Part shown: in pieces, positions 7,726 through 16,711 of the stretch
Numbering within the stretch: the stretch's first letter is position 1
Layout of the letters: every line of letters starts with the position of its first letter
Source of the DNA: Allobosea sp. Root381
GTDB lineage: Bacteria > Pseudomonadota > Alphaproteobacteria > Rhizobiales > Beijerinckiaceae
Direction: 5' to 3'
DNA: 64,000 nt
Assembly: GCF_001429395.1 (NCBI RefSeq)
Contig: NZ_LMJT01000001.1
Location: forward strand, 3,335-67,334
Program-made: the position numbers and the translations under genes
The notes under the pieces: model-generated
What the model was told of the DNA's origin: nothing
The model's database searches: none
What the model saw: the letters and a program-made list of their open reading frames with translations, nothing else

Positions 7726-8985
7726 ATGTCAATTCTCATTAATAGCCGCGCTTATTACGTACCAAATTCGCCGATTGTTGTGATCTGCTACGATGGAATG
7801 GACCCATCTTACCTTGCGGATGCGGCGATAAGGGGTATTTCCCCGCACCTCTCCGCCATGGCCGAGCGCGGCTTTTACGGCAGCGCGCATTCCGCGATGC
7901 CGAGCTTCACCAACCCAAACAACGTCTCCATCGTCTGCGGCGCACCGCCCAGCGTGCACGGGGTCTCAGGCAACTATTGGTATGACCGTGAGACCGGTGA
8001 GGAGGTCATGATGACCGATGCCGGGCCGCTCGGCGCGCCGACGATCCTGGCCGGACTTTCCGAGGCGGGCGTGAAGGTCGCCGCCGTCACGGCGAAGGAC
8101 AAGCTGCGCAAGGCGCTCGCCGTCGGCCTGGCTGGCGAGGGGCGGCGGGGCATCGCCTTCTCGGCCGAGAAGGCTTCGACCTGCACCCTGACTGAACATG
8201 GAATCTTGGGCGAGGAGGCCCAGGCGGGCCGGCCGATCCCGGACCAGTACTCGCCGGACCTCTCGCTGTTCGTGCTCGATGCGGGGCTCCGCCTTCTGCA
8301 GAGCGGCCGGGCGCAGGTCCTCTACCTCTCGCTGTCGGACTTCGTCCAGCATGCGCATGCGCCGGGCGCCCCGGAATCAGATGCCTTCATCCGCGCCGTC
8401 GATGCGCGCGTCGGGGCGTTCATCGACGCCGGCGCGACGGTCGGCATCGTCGCCGATCACGGCATGACCGATCTCTCTCTCGCCGACGGCTCGCCGAACA
8501 TCCTGTATCTCGGCGACCGGCTGGATGCGCGCTACGGCGCCGGCACGACGCGGGTCATCTGCCCGATCACCGACCCCTTCGTGCGCCATCACGGCGCGCT
8601 GGGCGGCTTCGTCCGTGTCCACATCCTGTCCGCGCTGGATCATGGCGAGGTCCGCGACTTCCTGGCCGGCCTGCCGGGCGTCCAGCATGCGCTGCTGCGC
8701 GACGAGGTTTGCCGCCGCTTCGACCTGCCGATGGAGCGGGAGGGCGACGTCGCCGTCATCGCCGGCAAGGGGGTCGCGCTCGGCACCCGTCAGGGCGCGC
8801 ATGCGCTCGGCGAGCTCGCGGGCGCGCGGCTGCGCTCTCACGGAAGCCTCGCCGAACGCGACGTGCCCTTTCTCGTCTCGCATCCGCTGAACGCGACCTA
8901 TCGGCAGAAGGCGCGGAGCCAGCAGCTCCACAACTACGACATCTTCGATTTCGTGCTGAACGGCACGCGTCGCGAGGAGGCCTGA
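7726..8985 (+). CDS. phnA: Phosphonoacetate hydrolase
   Basis: 419 residues, alkaline phosphatase superfamily. The family splits the C-P bond of phosphonoacetate into acetate and phosphate using two zinc ions. The complete metal and nucleophile set is visible: Asp23 (C-Y-D-G-M-D-P), nucleophile Thr62 (P-S-F-T-N-P-N-N), Asp205 and His209 (S-D-F-V-Q-H), Asp244 and His245 (A-D-H-G-M), His372 (R-S-H-G-S). The S-F-T-N-P-N-N and V-H-G-V-S-G-N-Y motifs separate PhnA from nucleotide pyrophosphatases. No signal peptide, so cytoplasmic. First gene of an operon with a second hydrolase and a peptide-type ABC importer, divergent from a LysR gene. Confidence 0.88.
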   Translation: MSILINSRAYYVPNSPIVVICYDGMDPSYLADAAIRGISPHLSAMAERGFYGSAHSAMPSFTNPNNVSIVCGAPPSVHGVSGNYWYDRETGEEVMMTDAGPLGAPTILAGLSEAGVKVAAVTAKDKLRKALAVGLAGEGRRGIAFSAEKASTCTLTEHGILGEEAQAGRPIPDQYSPDLSLFVLDAGLRLLQSGRAQVLYLSLSDFVQHAHAPGAPESDAFIRAVDARVGAFIDAGATVGIVADHGMTDLSLADGSPNILYLGDRLDARYGAGTTRVICPITDPFVRHHGALGGFVRVHILSALDHGEVRDFLAGLPGVQHALLRDEVCRRFDLPMEREGDVAVIAGKGVALGTRQGAHALGELAGARLRSHGSLAERDVPFLVSHPLNATYRQKARSQQLHNYDIFDFVLNGTRREEA

Positions 8986-8988
8986 GCC

Positions 8989-10269
8989 ATGACCGCGCAA
9001 CGACGTGCCGTCGTCCTCATGCTCGACGGCCTGCGCCGGGATTTCGTCACACCGGCGCTGATGCCGAGGCTCGCCGCATTCCGCGAGCAGGCGAGCTGGT
9101 GCGAGCAGCACCGCTCGGTCTTTCCCTCGGTGACGCGCGTCGTCTCGTCGAGCGTGGCGACGGGGTGCCGGCCATCCAGGCACGGGCTCGCGGGCAACAC
9201 CATCGCGATGGCGGAGAACGGCACGCTCGCGCTGTTCGACGCCGGCAAGCCGGAGTTCATTACGCATAAGCAGCGCCTCACCGGCGCGGCGCTCGCCATG
9301 CCGACGCTGGCCGAGCGCCTCGCTCCTCTGGGCGGTGTCGTGATCTACAACAATGTCTCGCCGGGCGCGGCCTATCTGCATGATCCGCTCGGCCACGGCC
9401 ATGTCTATCACCGGGCCGGCAGCTTCGGGCCGGGACGTGAGCCGATCACCGGCGAAGCCGCGCTGACGATCGCCGGCGACCTCGATGGCGACGCGGCCCT
9501 CGTCCGGCGCTTCGTCGCGGAAGCGATCGACGAAGGACGCCCGGCGCTCGCCTTGGCCTGGCTCGGCCATCCCGACACGACCCAGCATGACTGCGCGCTC
9601 GGATCTCCCCTGCACCATGACGCGCTGCGCTGGGCCGATGCCTATGCCGGTGCGGTCATCGATGCGGTGGCGGCGGCGCGCAGGCGCGGCGAGGACATCC
9701 TGCTGCTGATCGGCTCCGACCACGGCCACCAGACCGTCTCGGGCGTGGTCGACATCGCCGGTGAGCTCATCGAGGCCGGCCTCAAGGACGCCCCCGATTC
9801 GACCGATGTCGTGGTCGCGCCCAACGGGACTGCCGCACTGATCTATGTCGCCGACGGGCAGCAGGGCCGCATTAAGCGGCTCGGCACCTATCTTGAGGGT
9901 CGGCCCTGGGTCGGCCGCCTGATCGCACCCGCCGACTTCGCGGAATTCGGTGTGCCGGCCAGCGAAGACCTCGCCTTCGCCGTGGCGATGGCCGCCGATG
10001 ACGAGGCGGTCAACGAATACGGCGTACCCGGCCTCAGCCTCGCGGCCAAGCCGGCCGGCGGCAAGGCCGACCGGCTCGGCTGCGGCCAGCATGGCGGGCT
10101 CGGGCGCTACGAGCAATCGCCGGTCCTGATGCTGGACGGTGCCGGTTTCGCGCCCGGCACCACGATCGCCGAGGCGACGTCGGCGATCGATCTCGCCCCG
10201 ACGCTCCTCGCCTTTCTCGGACATCCCGCGGCCGGCCTCGACGGCCGTCCGCTGCAGCTTCGCCCCTGA
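8989..10269 (+). CDS. NPP-type alkaline phosphatase superfamily phosphodiesterase
   Basis: 426 residues, type I phosphodiesterase/nucleotide pyrophosphatase fold. Metal ligands and nucleophile are present: Asp13 (M-L-D-G-L-R), Thr49 (F-P-S-V-T-R-V), Asp196 and His200 (D-T-T-Q-H), Asp244 and His245 (S-D-H-G-H), His368 (G-Q-H-G-G). The family hydrolyses phosphodiesters or phosphonate monoesters. No signal peptide, so it should act in the cytoplasm. It starts 3 bases after phnA with GAGGAGG overlapping the end of phnA, so the two are co-translated. It may release phosphonoacetate or phosphate from an imported ester (inference); substrate unknown. Confidence 0.82.
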   Translation: MTAQRRAVVLMLDGLRRDFVTPALMPRLAAFREQASWCEQHRSVFPSVTRVVSSSVATGCRPSRHGLAGNTIAMAENGTLALFDAGKPEFITHKQRLTGAALAMPTLAERLAPLGGVVIYNNVSPGAAYLHDPLGHGHVYHRAGSFGPGREPITGEAALTIAGDLDGDAALVRRFVAEAIDEGRPALALAWLGHPDTTQHDCALGSPLHHDALRWADAYAGAVIDAVAAARRRGEDILLLIGSDHGHQTVSGVVDIAGELIEAGLKDAPDSTDVVVAPNGTAALIYVADGQQGRIKRLGTYLEGRPWVGRLIAPADFAEFGVPASEDLAFAVAMAADDEAVNEYGVPGLSLAAKPAGGKADRLGCGQHGGLGRYEQSPVLMLDGAGFAPGTTIAEATSAIDLAPTLLAFLGHPAAGLDGRPLQLRP

Positions 10270-10297
10270 CCCACCACCACGATCGGACACGCAGACC

Positions 10298-11848
10298 ATG
10301 ACCCGATTCACCACCCATCGCGGCCTCGACCGCCGCAACCTCCTCGTCGGCGGAACGAGCCTCGCCGCAGCCCTCGCCGTCCTGCCCGCCGGGGCCTTTG
10401 GCCAGGCCGCCCGCAAGGGCGTGCTGAAATACGCCACGCTCGGCCTCGACACCTCCGACCCGCATCGCCACACCGGCAGCATCGCGGTGCAGCAATGCTA
10501 TGCCGAGACGCTGACCTCGATCGCGGCCGACGGCTCGGTGGAGCCGTTCCTGGCCGAGAGCTTCGAGATGACGCCGGACGGGCTGACCTACCGGTTCAAG
10601 CTCAGGCCGAACGTCAAGTTCCACAACGGCGATACGATGACCGCGGCGGACGTCGCCGCCAATTTCGAGCGCGTCAAGACCAAGGTGAAGGGCGGCTGGC
10701 TCGTCTCCGCGATGAAGCGCGTGACCAAGCTGGAGACGCCGGATGCGACCACGCTGAGCGTGACGCTGCAGGAGCCCTATGCGCCCTTCCTCAACCTGCT
10801 CTCCGAGCTCTGGGTTCTCTCGCCGAAATCCGAAGGCTGGGACGAGACGATCAAGACGCCGGTCGGCACCGGGCCCTTCACCTTTGGCACCTGGCAGCCC
10901 AAGGTGAAGCTCGTCGCCCCCGCTTTCGCCGACTACTGGAAGAGCGGCGCACCGAAGCTCGAGGCGGTCGAGTTCGACCTGCGCGACGGCATCGACAAGA
11001 GCCTCGCCCTGCGTGCCGGCGACATGCACATCATCAGCGCCGAGCGCGAGGCGGCGGAAGGCCTGGAGAAGGCCGGCGCCGCGACCATCGCAGGACTGAA
11101 GGACACGACCTGGTATTTCGTCGCCTTCAACAATCGCAAGCCGCGCAAGCCCTTCGACGACGTCCGCGTGCGCAAGGCGCTGGCGCTGGCCGTCGACAAG
11201 GCCGCCTTCATGAACTTCGTCGGCGGCGCCAAGGGCGTCGTGACCAACCAGATCGTCGCGCCCGGAAACGTCTATTTCGACCAAAAGAGCCATGACGGCG
11301 ACGCCTTCCGCAAGCCCGATCTCGACCAGGCGCGGAAGCTGCTCACTGAAGCCGGCGTAAAGCCTGCCGAGCATACGATCGAGTTCGTCTCCTGGCAGGA
11401 GCCCTATGCGCAGGTCGTCGTCCAGATGGTGCGCAAGCTCGGCTTCAAGGTGAACCATGTCGCGCTCGACGATATCGGCGCCCAGAAGCGCCTCGGCCAG
11501 TACGACTGGGACATGAATGCGATGGCGTCGGGCCCGCGCTCCGACATCTTCCTGCGCTATGTCCGGCTGATGAGCGACGGCCCGAATCCGGTGCTCTGGG
11601 GCGGCATCCAGGACCCCGAGCTCGACAAGCTGATCGAGGAGGCCGTCAAGGAGCCCGACGCCGCCGACCGCAAGGCGACCTATCTCAAGGCTTCCCAGCG
11701 CGTCATCGACCAGGGCTATTTCTACGTGCTGGGCCATGCCCCGAGCCTGATCGCGATCCGCAAGGGCGTGAAGGGCTACGACCCCGGCTTCACCTGGGCC
11801 TGCCACTGGGCGAGCGGCGGCATCGCCCATACCACGCTCGACGCCTGA
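10298..11848 (+). CDS. ABC transporter substrate-binding protein, peptide type (SBP family 5)
   Basis: 516 residues. The N-terminus has a twin-arginine-like signal (D-R-R-N-L-L-V-G-G, residues 10-18) and a hydrophobic stretch ending A-F-G-Q-A. The mature part is a family 5 peptide/nickel-type binding protein (A-E-S-F-E-M-T-P-D-G-L-T-Y-R-F-K-L-R, then V-K-F-H-N-G-D and P-V-G-T-G-P-F). It would capture the substrate in the periplasm for the two permeases and ATPase encoded next. The start (10298) follows the NPP stop by 28 bases and gives the export signal directly. Association with phnA suggests a phosphonate-bearing ligand, though relatives bind peptides or opines. Confidence 0.88.
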   Translation: MTRFTTHRGLDRRNLLVGGTSLAAALAVLPAGAFGQAARKGVLKYATLGLDTSDPHRHTGSIAVQQCYAETLTSIAADGSVEPFLAESFEMTPDGLTYRFKLRPNVKFHNGDTMTAADVAANFERVKTKVKGGWLVSAMKRVTKLETPDATTLSVTLQEPYAPFLNLLSELWVLSPKSEGWDETIKTPVGTGPFTFGTWQPKVKLVAPAFADYWKSGAPKLEAVEFDLRDGIDKSLALRAGDMHIISAEREAAEGLEKAGAATIAGLKDTTWYFVAFNNRKPRKPFDDVRVRKALALAVDKAAFMNFVGGAKGVVTNQIVAPGNVYFDQKSHDGDAFRKPDLDQARKLLTEAGVKPAEHTIEFVSWQEPYAQVVVQMVRKLGFKVNHVALDDIGAQKRLGQYDWDMNAMASGPRSDIFLRYVRLMSDGPNPVLWGGIQDPELDKLIEEAVKEPDAADRKATYLKASQRVIDQGYFYVLGHAPSLIAIRKGVKGYDPGFTWACHWASGGIAHTTLDA

Positions 11849-11868
11849 GCGGACAAGGGGCGCCCGCC

Positions 11869-12810
11869 ATGGCGATCCAGGCTGTTTCAGCACAGGAGCC
11901 CGGCCTTGGCCGGGCTCCCTCCCCGCGGCGGCACTGGCCGGCCGGGCTCATCCTGTCCTGCGCCATCGTGCTGGGGGTCGTCGCGGCCGGCCTGACGGCG
12001 CCCTGGCTCACGGCGAACTCGCCGCTCGACCAGGACCTGCTCCAGCTCAACAAGGCTCCGGGCGGGGATTTCCCGCTCGGCACCGACCATCTCGGCCGCG
12101 ACGTCTTCGCGCGGCTGCTCTACGGCGCGCGCTCGACACTCGGCATTTCGCTGGCCGGCACGGCGATCGCCTTCGCCATCGGCGCCGGCGCGGGCCTGCT
12201 TGCGCTGACGTTCGGGCGCTGGCCGGCCGCGGTGCTGTTCGCGCTGATCGACCTCGTCCGCGCGCTGCCCGGCACCTTGCTCGCTCTGCTGCTGATCGTC
12301 GGCCTCGGCAGCGGCCCCGGTCCGTTGACGCTCGCGCTGGGAATCTCTTTTGCCCCGCTGGTCGCCTATGTGACGCGCGCCACCTACCGGCGCGAGGCGG
12401 CGCGGGACTATGTCCAGGCGGCGGCGAGCTTCTGCGGCGGCCGCCTGCATATCCTGCAGCGCCATATCCTGCCGAACATCGCCGGCGCGCTCGTGACCCA
12501 GGCCGCGATCATCCTGCCGCGCTGCATCGTCACGGAATCGGTGCTGAGCTTTCTCGGCGTCGGCTCCTCGCCGGACGCGCCGACCTGGGGCCGGATGATC
12601 GCCGACTCGAGCCGCTTCGTCGAGCGCGCCCCGCACGCGATCCTGGTGCCGCTGGTCGCGCTGGTCCTGCTGACGCTCGCGCTCTCGACCATCGGCAACC
12701 ATCTGCGGCGCAGTCTCGACCCTGTCCGCGACGCTGCCGATCGCACGGCCGAGGACGCGGATGACGATCAACCGGCCGAGCGCGCCCGCCCGCAGCTCGC
12801 GACCGCCTAG
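11869..12810 (+). CDS. ABC transporter permease, DppC type
   Basis: 313 residues with about six membrane segments. The N-terminal signature P-L-G-T-D-H-L-G-R-D-V-F-A-R-L-L-Y-G-A-R identifies the DppC/OppC subfamily, and the EAA loop region follows (E-A-A-R-D-Y-V-Q-A-A, then H-I-L-P-N). It begins 20 bases after the binding-protein gene. Here the DppC-type gene precedes the DppB-type gene, the reverse of the common order. Confidence 0.92.
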   Translation: MAIQAVSAQEPGLGRAPSPRRHWPAGLILSCAIVLGVVAAGLTAPWLTANSPLDQDLLQLNKAPGGDFPLGTDHLGRDVFARLLYGARSTLGISLAGTAIAFAIGAGAGLLALTFGRWPAAVLFALIDLVRALPGTLLALLLIVGLGSGPGPLTLALGISFAPLVAYVTRATYRREAARDYVQAAASFCGGRLHILQRHILPNIAGALVTQAAIILPRCIVTESVLSFLGVGSSPDAPTWGRMIADSSRFVERAPHAILVPLVALVLLTLALSTIGNHLRRSLDPVRDAADRTAEDADDDQPAERARPQLATA

Positions 12811-12821
12811 GGAGGGCCGTC

Positions 12822-13730
12822 ATGGCACGCATCGTCGCCGTTCTCGCCAGCCTTCTGCGGGGCCTGCTCCAGGCCGCCTTCATCGTGATGCTGACCTTCT
12901 TTCTCTGCCGGGTCATGCCGGGGGATGTCGTCGACGTGCTTGGCCTCGAAGGCGGCCTGACGGTCGAGCAGCAGGTCGAGATGCGGCGCAGCCTCGGCCT
13001 CGACCAGTCGCTGCCGCGGCAATTCGCTGATTGGGCCGGGCAGGCGCTGCACGGCGATTTCGGCCGCTCGATCCGCTTCGACCGCCCGGTCGGGGAGATG
13101 CTGGCGACGGCGCTGCCGGTCACGGCGAAGCTCGCCGCATTGAGCTTCTGCTTCGGTATCGGCCTTGCCCTCCTGCTCGCGATCGCGGCCACGGCGCGGC
13201 CCTCGCGCTGGCTCGATGCGACCATCGATTTCGTCAACACCTGGTCGATCGCCGTGCCGACCTTCTGCGCCGGCGTCGCGGCGATCCTCGTCTTCTCGAT
13301 CTGGCTGGGCTGGCTGCCGGTGATCGGCGGGCTGCTGGTTCCCGTTCTGGTCATCGGCGTCGACAATGCCGGACAGGTGGTCAAATCCCTGCGCGAGGAG
13401 CTGCGCGAGGCTGTGATGCTGCCGCATGTGCGCACGGCCCGCGCCAAGGGCCTGTCGCCCTGGCGCATCGCCTTCGCCCATGTGCTGCCGGCGGCGATGC
13501 CGATCGTCCTCGCCCTGTCGGGCCTCGTGCTGGGCGGCCTCGTCGCCGGCTCGCTGACCATGGAGGTGCTGTTCGCCCTGCCGGGCCTCGGCAGCCTGAC
13601 GCTCAATGCGATCCATGGCCGCGACTATCCGATCATCCTCGCCGCGGTGACGTTGATCGCGGTTGCGCTCGTCGCCATCAACACGATCGTCGACATGCTC
13701 CACCGCCTGGTCGACCCGAGGCTTGCCTGA
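12822..13730 (+). CDS. ABC transporter permease, DppB type
   Basis: 302 residues. The N-terminus has one membrane segment and the D-V-V-D-V-L-G-L-E-G-G-L-T periplasmic loop; the EAA loop is R-T-A-R-A-K-G-L-S-P-W-R with H-V-L-P-A-A downstream, typical of DppB/OppB. It pairs with the preceding DppC-type protein to form the channel. Its TGA stop overlaps the ATG of the ATPase gene by one base, indicating translational coupling. Confidence 0.92.
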   Translation: MARIVAVLASLLRGLLQAAFIVMLTFFLCRVMPGDVVDVLGLEGGLTVEQQVEMRRSLGLDQSLPRQFADWAGQALHGDFGRSIRFDRPVGEMLATALPVTAKLAALSFCFGIGLALLLAIAATARPSRWLDATIDFVNTWSIAVPTFCAGVAAILVFSIWLGWLPVIGGLLVPVLVIGVDNAGQVVKSLREELREAVMLPHVRTARAKGLSPWRIAFAHVLPAAMPIVLALSGLVLGGLVAGSLTMEVLFALPGLGSLTLNAIHGRDYPIILAAVTLIAVALVAINTIVDMLHRLVDPRLA

Positions 13731-15394
13731 TGCGCCCGCTCCTCGACATCGCCGATCTCGACATCGTCATCGCCGGCCGGCGGGTGGTCCGGGATCTCTC
13801 GCTCACCATCGCACCGGGCGAAACGCTCGCGCTGATCGGGGAATCGGGCTCCGGCAAATCGATGACCGCCTCCGCCGTCATGGGGCTGCTGCCGCCTGGG
13901 GCCCGCATCGCCGATCATGCGCGGCTGCGCTTCGACGGCGCGTTGCTGAAGCCGGAGGACGACGCGGCGATGCGCCCGCTGCGTGGGCGCGCCATGGCCA
14001 TGGTCTTCCAGGACCCGATGAGCTGCCTCAATCCGTTCATGACGGTCGCCGGACAGATCGACGAGGCTCTGCAGAGGCTCGGCACCGCGGCCGCCGCCCG
14101 GCAACGCCACGGCCGCCTCCTCGAACTGCTCGCCCTGGTCGAGCTTCCCGATCCCGAGGCCATCGCAGGGCGCTATCCGCATGAGCTCTCCGGCGGGCAG
14201 CAGCAGCGCGTCATGCTGGCGATGGCGCTCGCCGCCAAGCCGCGCCTGCTGATCGCCGACGAGCCGACCAGCGCGCTCGACGCCACCGTACAGGCTGACA
14301 TCCTGGCGCTTCTGAAGAACCTTCAGCGGACGCTCGGCAATGCCCTGCTGTTCATCACACACGACCTGGCGGCGGCGGCGGAACTCGCGCACAGGATCGT
14401 GGTGATGCAGGCCGGCCGCGTCGTCGAGCGCGGGCCGACCGCGGCTATCCTCGACGATCCGCGCGAGGATTACACGCGCAAGCTGGTCTCGACCCGGCAA
14501 ATGCTCGCCACGCCGCCGCAGGCGTCACCTGTCGCTCGGGTAACCTTGCCAAAGCCGGCGGAGCCGGTGCTGCGGATCGAGGGGCTGGTCCACGACTACC
14601 CGGCGAGGCGCCTCTTCGGCCGGCCCTTCCGCTCGCTGAACGGGGTCTCGCTCACGATCGCGCCGGGCGAAACCCTTGGCATCCTCGGCGAATCCGGTTC
14701 CGGGAAATCGACACTGGCACGGCTCGCCATCGGCCTGGCCCCCGCGGCAGCGGGAGAGATTTCGCTCTTCGGCACGCCGATCGTCGGCTTGGCGCGGCTC
14801 GACCGGAACCTGCGCCGTCGCTGCCAGATCATCTTCCAGAACCCCTATGGCGCGCTCAACCCGAGGCTGACCATCGAGGCGGCGATGCGCGAGCCGCTCG
14901 AGCTGCTCGGCCTTTCAGGCCCCGACGACCGTGCCAGGATCGAGGCCGCGCTCAGCGATGTGGCGCTTGGCCCCGAGCATCTCGCCCGCTATCCGCACCA
15001 GCTCTCCGGCGGGCAGCGCCAGCGCGTCTGCATCGCAAGGGCGCTTCTGTCGGAGCCTGAGCTGCTGATCTGCGACGAGATCGTCTCAGCGCTCGACGCC
15101 ACGGTCCAGATGCATGTCATCGCCATGCTCAAGGCGCTCCAGGCCAGGCGCGGCTTCGCCATGATGTTCGTTGGCCACGACATCGAGATCGTGCGCTGGG
15201 TCTCGGACCGCATCGCCGTGATGCATCGCGGCCGGATCGTCGAGCAGGGGCCGGCGGCCACAATCGTCGAGGCGCCGGCAGAGTCTTATACGCAGAGGCT
15301 CATGGCCGCGATGCCACGGCGCCCTGAAATGACGAAACTCATCATCGATTCCGAGGCACTCCCGAATGGTGCGGCCTCACTGGAGAACCATTGA
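13730..15394 (+). CDS. Fused two-domain peptide-type ABC transporter ATPase (DppD-DppF fusion)
   Basis: 554 residues containing two complete ATPase domains. Domain 1 has Walker A G-E-S-G-S-G-K-S (37-44), L-S-G-G-Q-Q-Q-R and L-L-I-A-D-E-P-T; domain 2 repeats G-E-S-G-S-G-K-S, L-S-G-G-Q-R-Q-R and L-L-I-C-D-E-I-V. The fusion replaces separate DppD and DppF subunits and powers the importer encoded just upstream. The ATG at 13730 shares a base with the previous stop. In domain 2 the usual D-E-P-T is D-E-I-V, a small deviation next to the Walker B glutamate, which is kept. Confidence 0.92.
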   Translation: MRPLLDIADLDIVIAGRRVVRDLSLTIAPGETLALIGESGSGKSMTASAVMGLLPPGARIADHARLRFDGALLKPEDDAAMRPLRGRAMAMVFQDPMSCLNPFMTVAGQIDEALQRLGTAAAARQRHGRLLELLALVELPDPEAIAGRYPHELSGGQQQRVMLAMALAAKPRLLIADEPTSALDATVQADILALLKNLQRTLGNALLFITHDLAAAAELAHRIVVMQAGRVVERGPTAAILDDPREDYTRKLVSTRQMLATPPQASPVARVTLPKPAEPVLRIEGLVHDYPARRLFGRPFRSLNGVSLTIAPGETLGILGESGSGKSTLARLAIGLAPAAAGEISLFGTPIVGLARLDRNLRRRCQIIFQNPYGALNPRLTIEAAMREPLELLGLSGPDDRARIEAALSDVALGPEHLARYPHQLSGGQRQRVCIARALLSEPELLICDEIVSALDATVQMHVIAMLKALQARRGFAMMFVGHDIEIVRWVSDRIAVMHRGRIVEQGPAATIVEAPAESYTQRLMAAMPRRPEMTKLIIDSEALPNGAASLENH

Positions 15395-15932
15395 GGTGGT
15401 CCGGGGGCGAGACCCCCCCGCGGGATGGGTGTAAGACTCCTGTCTGTGCGGCGTCAGCTTACCGGCTGGGTTCCCGCGCCTGCTGTTGGCGCGCTCCCTC
15501 GATGCAAGCATTCTATCGCGTATTCGTCACCGTTCGGTGATGCCGCCCTCGCATGATGCCGCTTGCCTCGATGCCAGAAGGAAGTCCTGATCCTCGGCGA
15601 AAACGGTATCCATAAATCGCGTCTTGTTGGATCCGCCTCGCGCGGTCAAAGCCCTGGCGCCGGCGGAAGAAATTACGTCGGCAATTTGGATTCAGCAGGC
15701 CTCGCGCGCGGAGAGGCAAGGCTGCCGCGCTAGGCGCTCATGTCCGGAACCTGGGATCGGAAGGATCGACCTTTTCATTGCGGCCAGACGAATGGTTCCC
15801 GGATGCGGAACCGCTCCCGCGCGCGGCGACGATTCACGGAGACTCAGGGCTCACGAGCCTAGGGTGGGGCAGCCCGGAGAAGGGATTGGCGGAGAGGCCT
15901 CCGGAAGCCATTGCGCGCGCGGGGCTTGAAAG
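15395..15932. other. Intergenic region with no gene seen
   Basis: 538 bases between the ABC ATPase stop and tRNA-Ser. Open frames here lack recognisable domains and good ribosome sites, and composition is mixed. Apart from the hairpin at 15402-15420 I see no conserved element. Confidence 0.5.
15402..15420 (+). terminator. Possible terminator hairpin of the phosphonate operon
   Basis: CGGGGG (15402-15407) can pair with CCCCCG (15415-15420) just after the last gene. There is no T tract, so intrinsic termination is doubtful. Confidence 0.3.
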
Positions 15933-16023
15933 TGGCGGAGACGGAGGGATTCGAACCCTCGATACCCTTGTGGGGTATGCTCATTTAGCAAACGAGTGCC
16001 TTCAGCCTCTCGGCCACGTCTCC
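15933..16023 (-). tRNA. tRNA-Ser (GCU)
   Basis: 91 bases including an encoded CCA. The minus strand begins GGAGACGTGGCCGAGAGGC and has a long variable arm (ACCCC-ACAAG-GGGT), the class II shape of tRNA-Ser. The anticodon loop TTGCTAA gives GCU. The T arm contains GGTTCGAATCC and the acceptor stem GGAGAC/GTCTCC is perfect. Confidence 0.97.
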
Positions 16024-16212
16024 GTTGGACGCTCTATGCCCGATTGTCTCGCGCTTTGACAAGCCGTCCGAGTGACAATTCCCCCGGGTTTCCGCATCCA
16101 TCCGCCTCATGCACATATTCCTGTCGCAAAGCCGCCGAAGCGACTGGACAGCCCGGGCGTCTCCTACTATACCGCAGCCACCAACAGGGACGCGATCGAA
16201 CGCCTCCCCGGC

Positions 16213-16288
16213 GCCCAGATAGCTCAGTTGGTAGAGCATGCGACTGAAAATCGCAGTGTCGCTGGTTCGATTCCAGCTCTGGGCACCA
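16213..16288 (+). tRNA. tRNA-Phe (GAA)
   Basis: 76 bases including CCA. Acceptor GCCCAGA pairs with TCTGGGC. The D loop is AGCTCAGTTGGTAGAGC, the anticodon loop CTGAAAA gives GAA, and the T arm is GGTTCGATTCC. It reads toward the glycan gene group and is a possible integration site. Confidence 0.97.
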
Positions 16289-16711
16289 TTTTCTTCTCAA
16301 CGTCTAGAAGTGGCCGCCTCGCCTGAAAATAAGGCTTGTTACCATCGTTGCCGCCGCCTGTTCTGGCGGGCGCTCCTGCTTGGTTACGCGGCTTGACCAA
16401 GCGACGCCACTGCGATCTTAACCTCTGGTGCCCGACCCTTTAAGTATCTCGCCCCATGCGAGACCGAAGACGGCATCAGACCGAATGCGACATCCGGTCC
16501 GATGATCCAGTGCGGATCGCGGTCGTCAGCACGTCGGCCGGCTCGGCGGTAGCCTCGAAGCCCTCTCTTCCCGACCCTCGTGATCGATGCGGTGTTCGCC
16601 GATCTCGCGAATGCGCTGCACCAACAGTGCCGTTGGTCGAAGTCATCTTCCCATCTTGGCGGAGATAGCGCCGTGCTGTTAGGGAGGGATGTCGATAACG
16701 GGGGAAATGGA
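16289..16711. other. Region downstream of tRNA-Phe without a clear gene
   Basis: 423 bases, less GC-rich than the flanks. I find no open frame with a recognisable domain, and no repeat of the tRNA-Phe 3' end. A short T-rich stretch just after the tRNA (TTTTCTTCTC) may end its transcript. Confidence 0.45.

Noticed and set aside
15624-15929. Open frame of 101 codons between the ABC ATPase and tRNA-Ser
   Set aside because: No ribosome site, no recognisable sequence, and it runs up to the tRNA.
16580-16711. 44-codon N-terminal extension of the methyltransferase
   Set aside because: No domain content; the ATG at 16712 has a better ribosome site and the family begins there.
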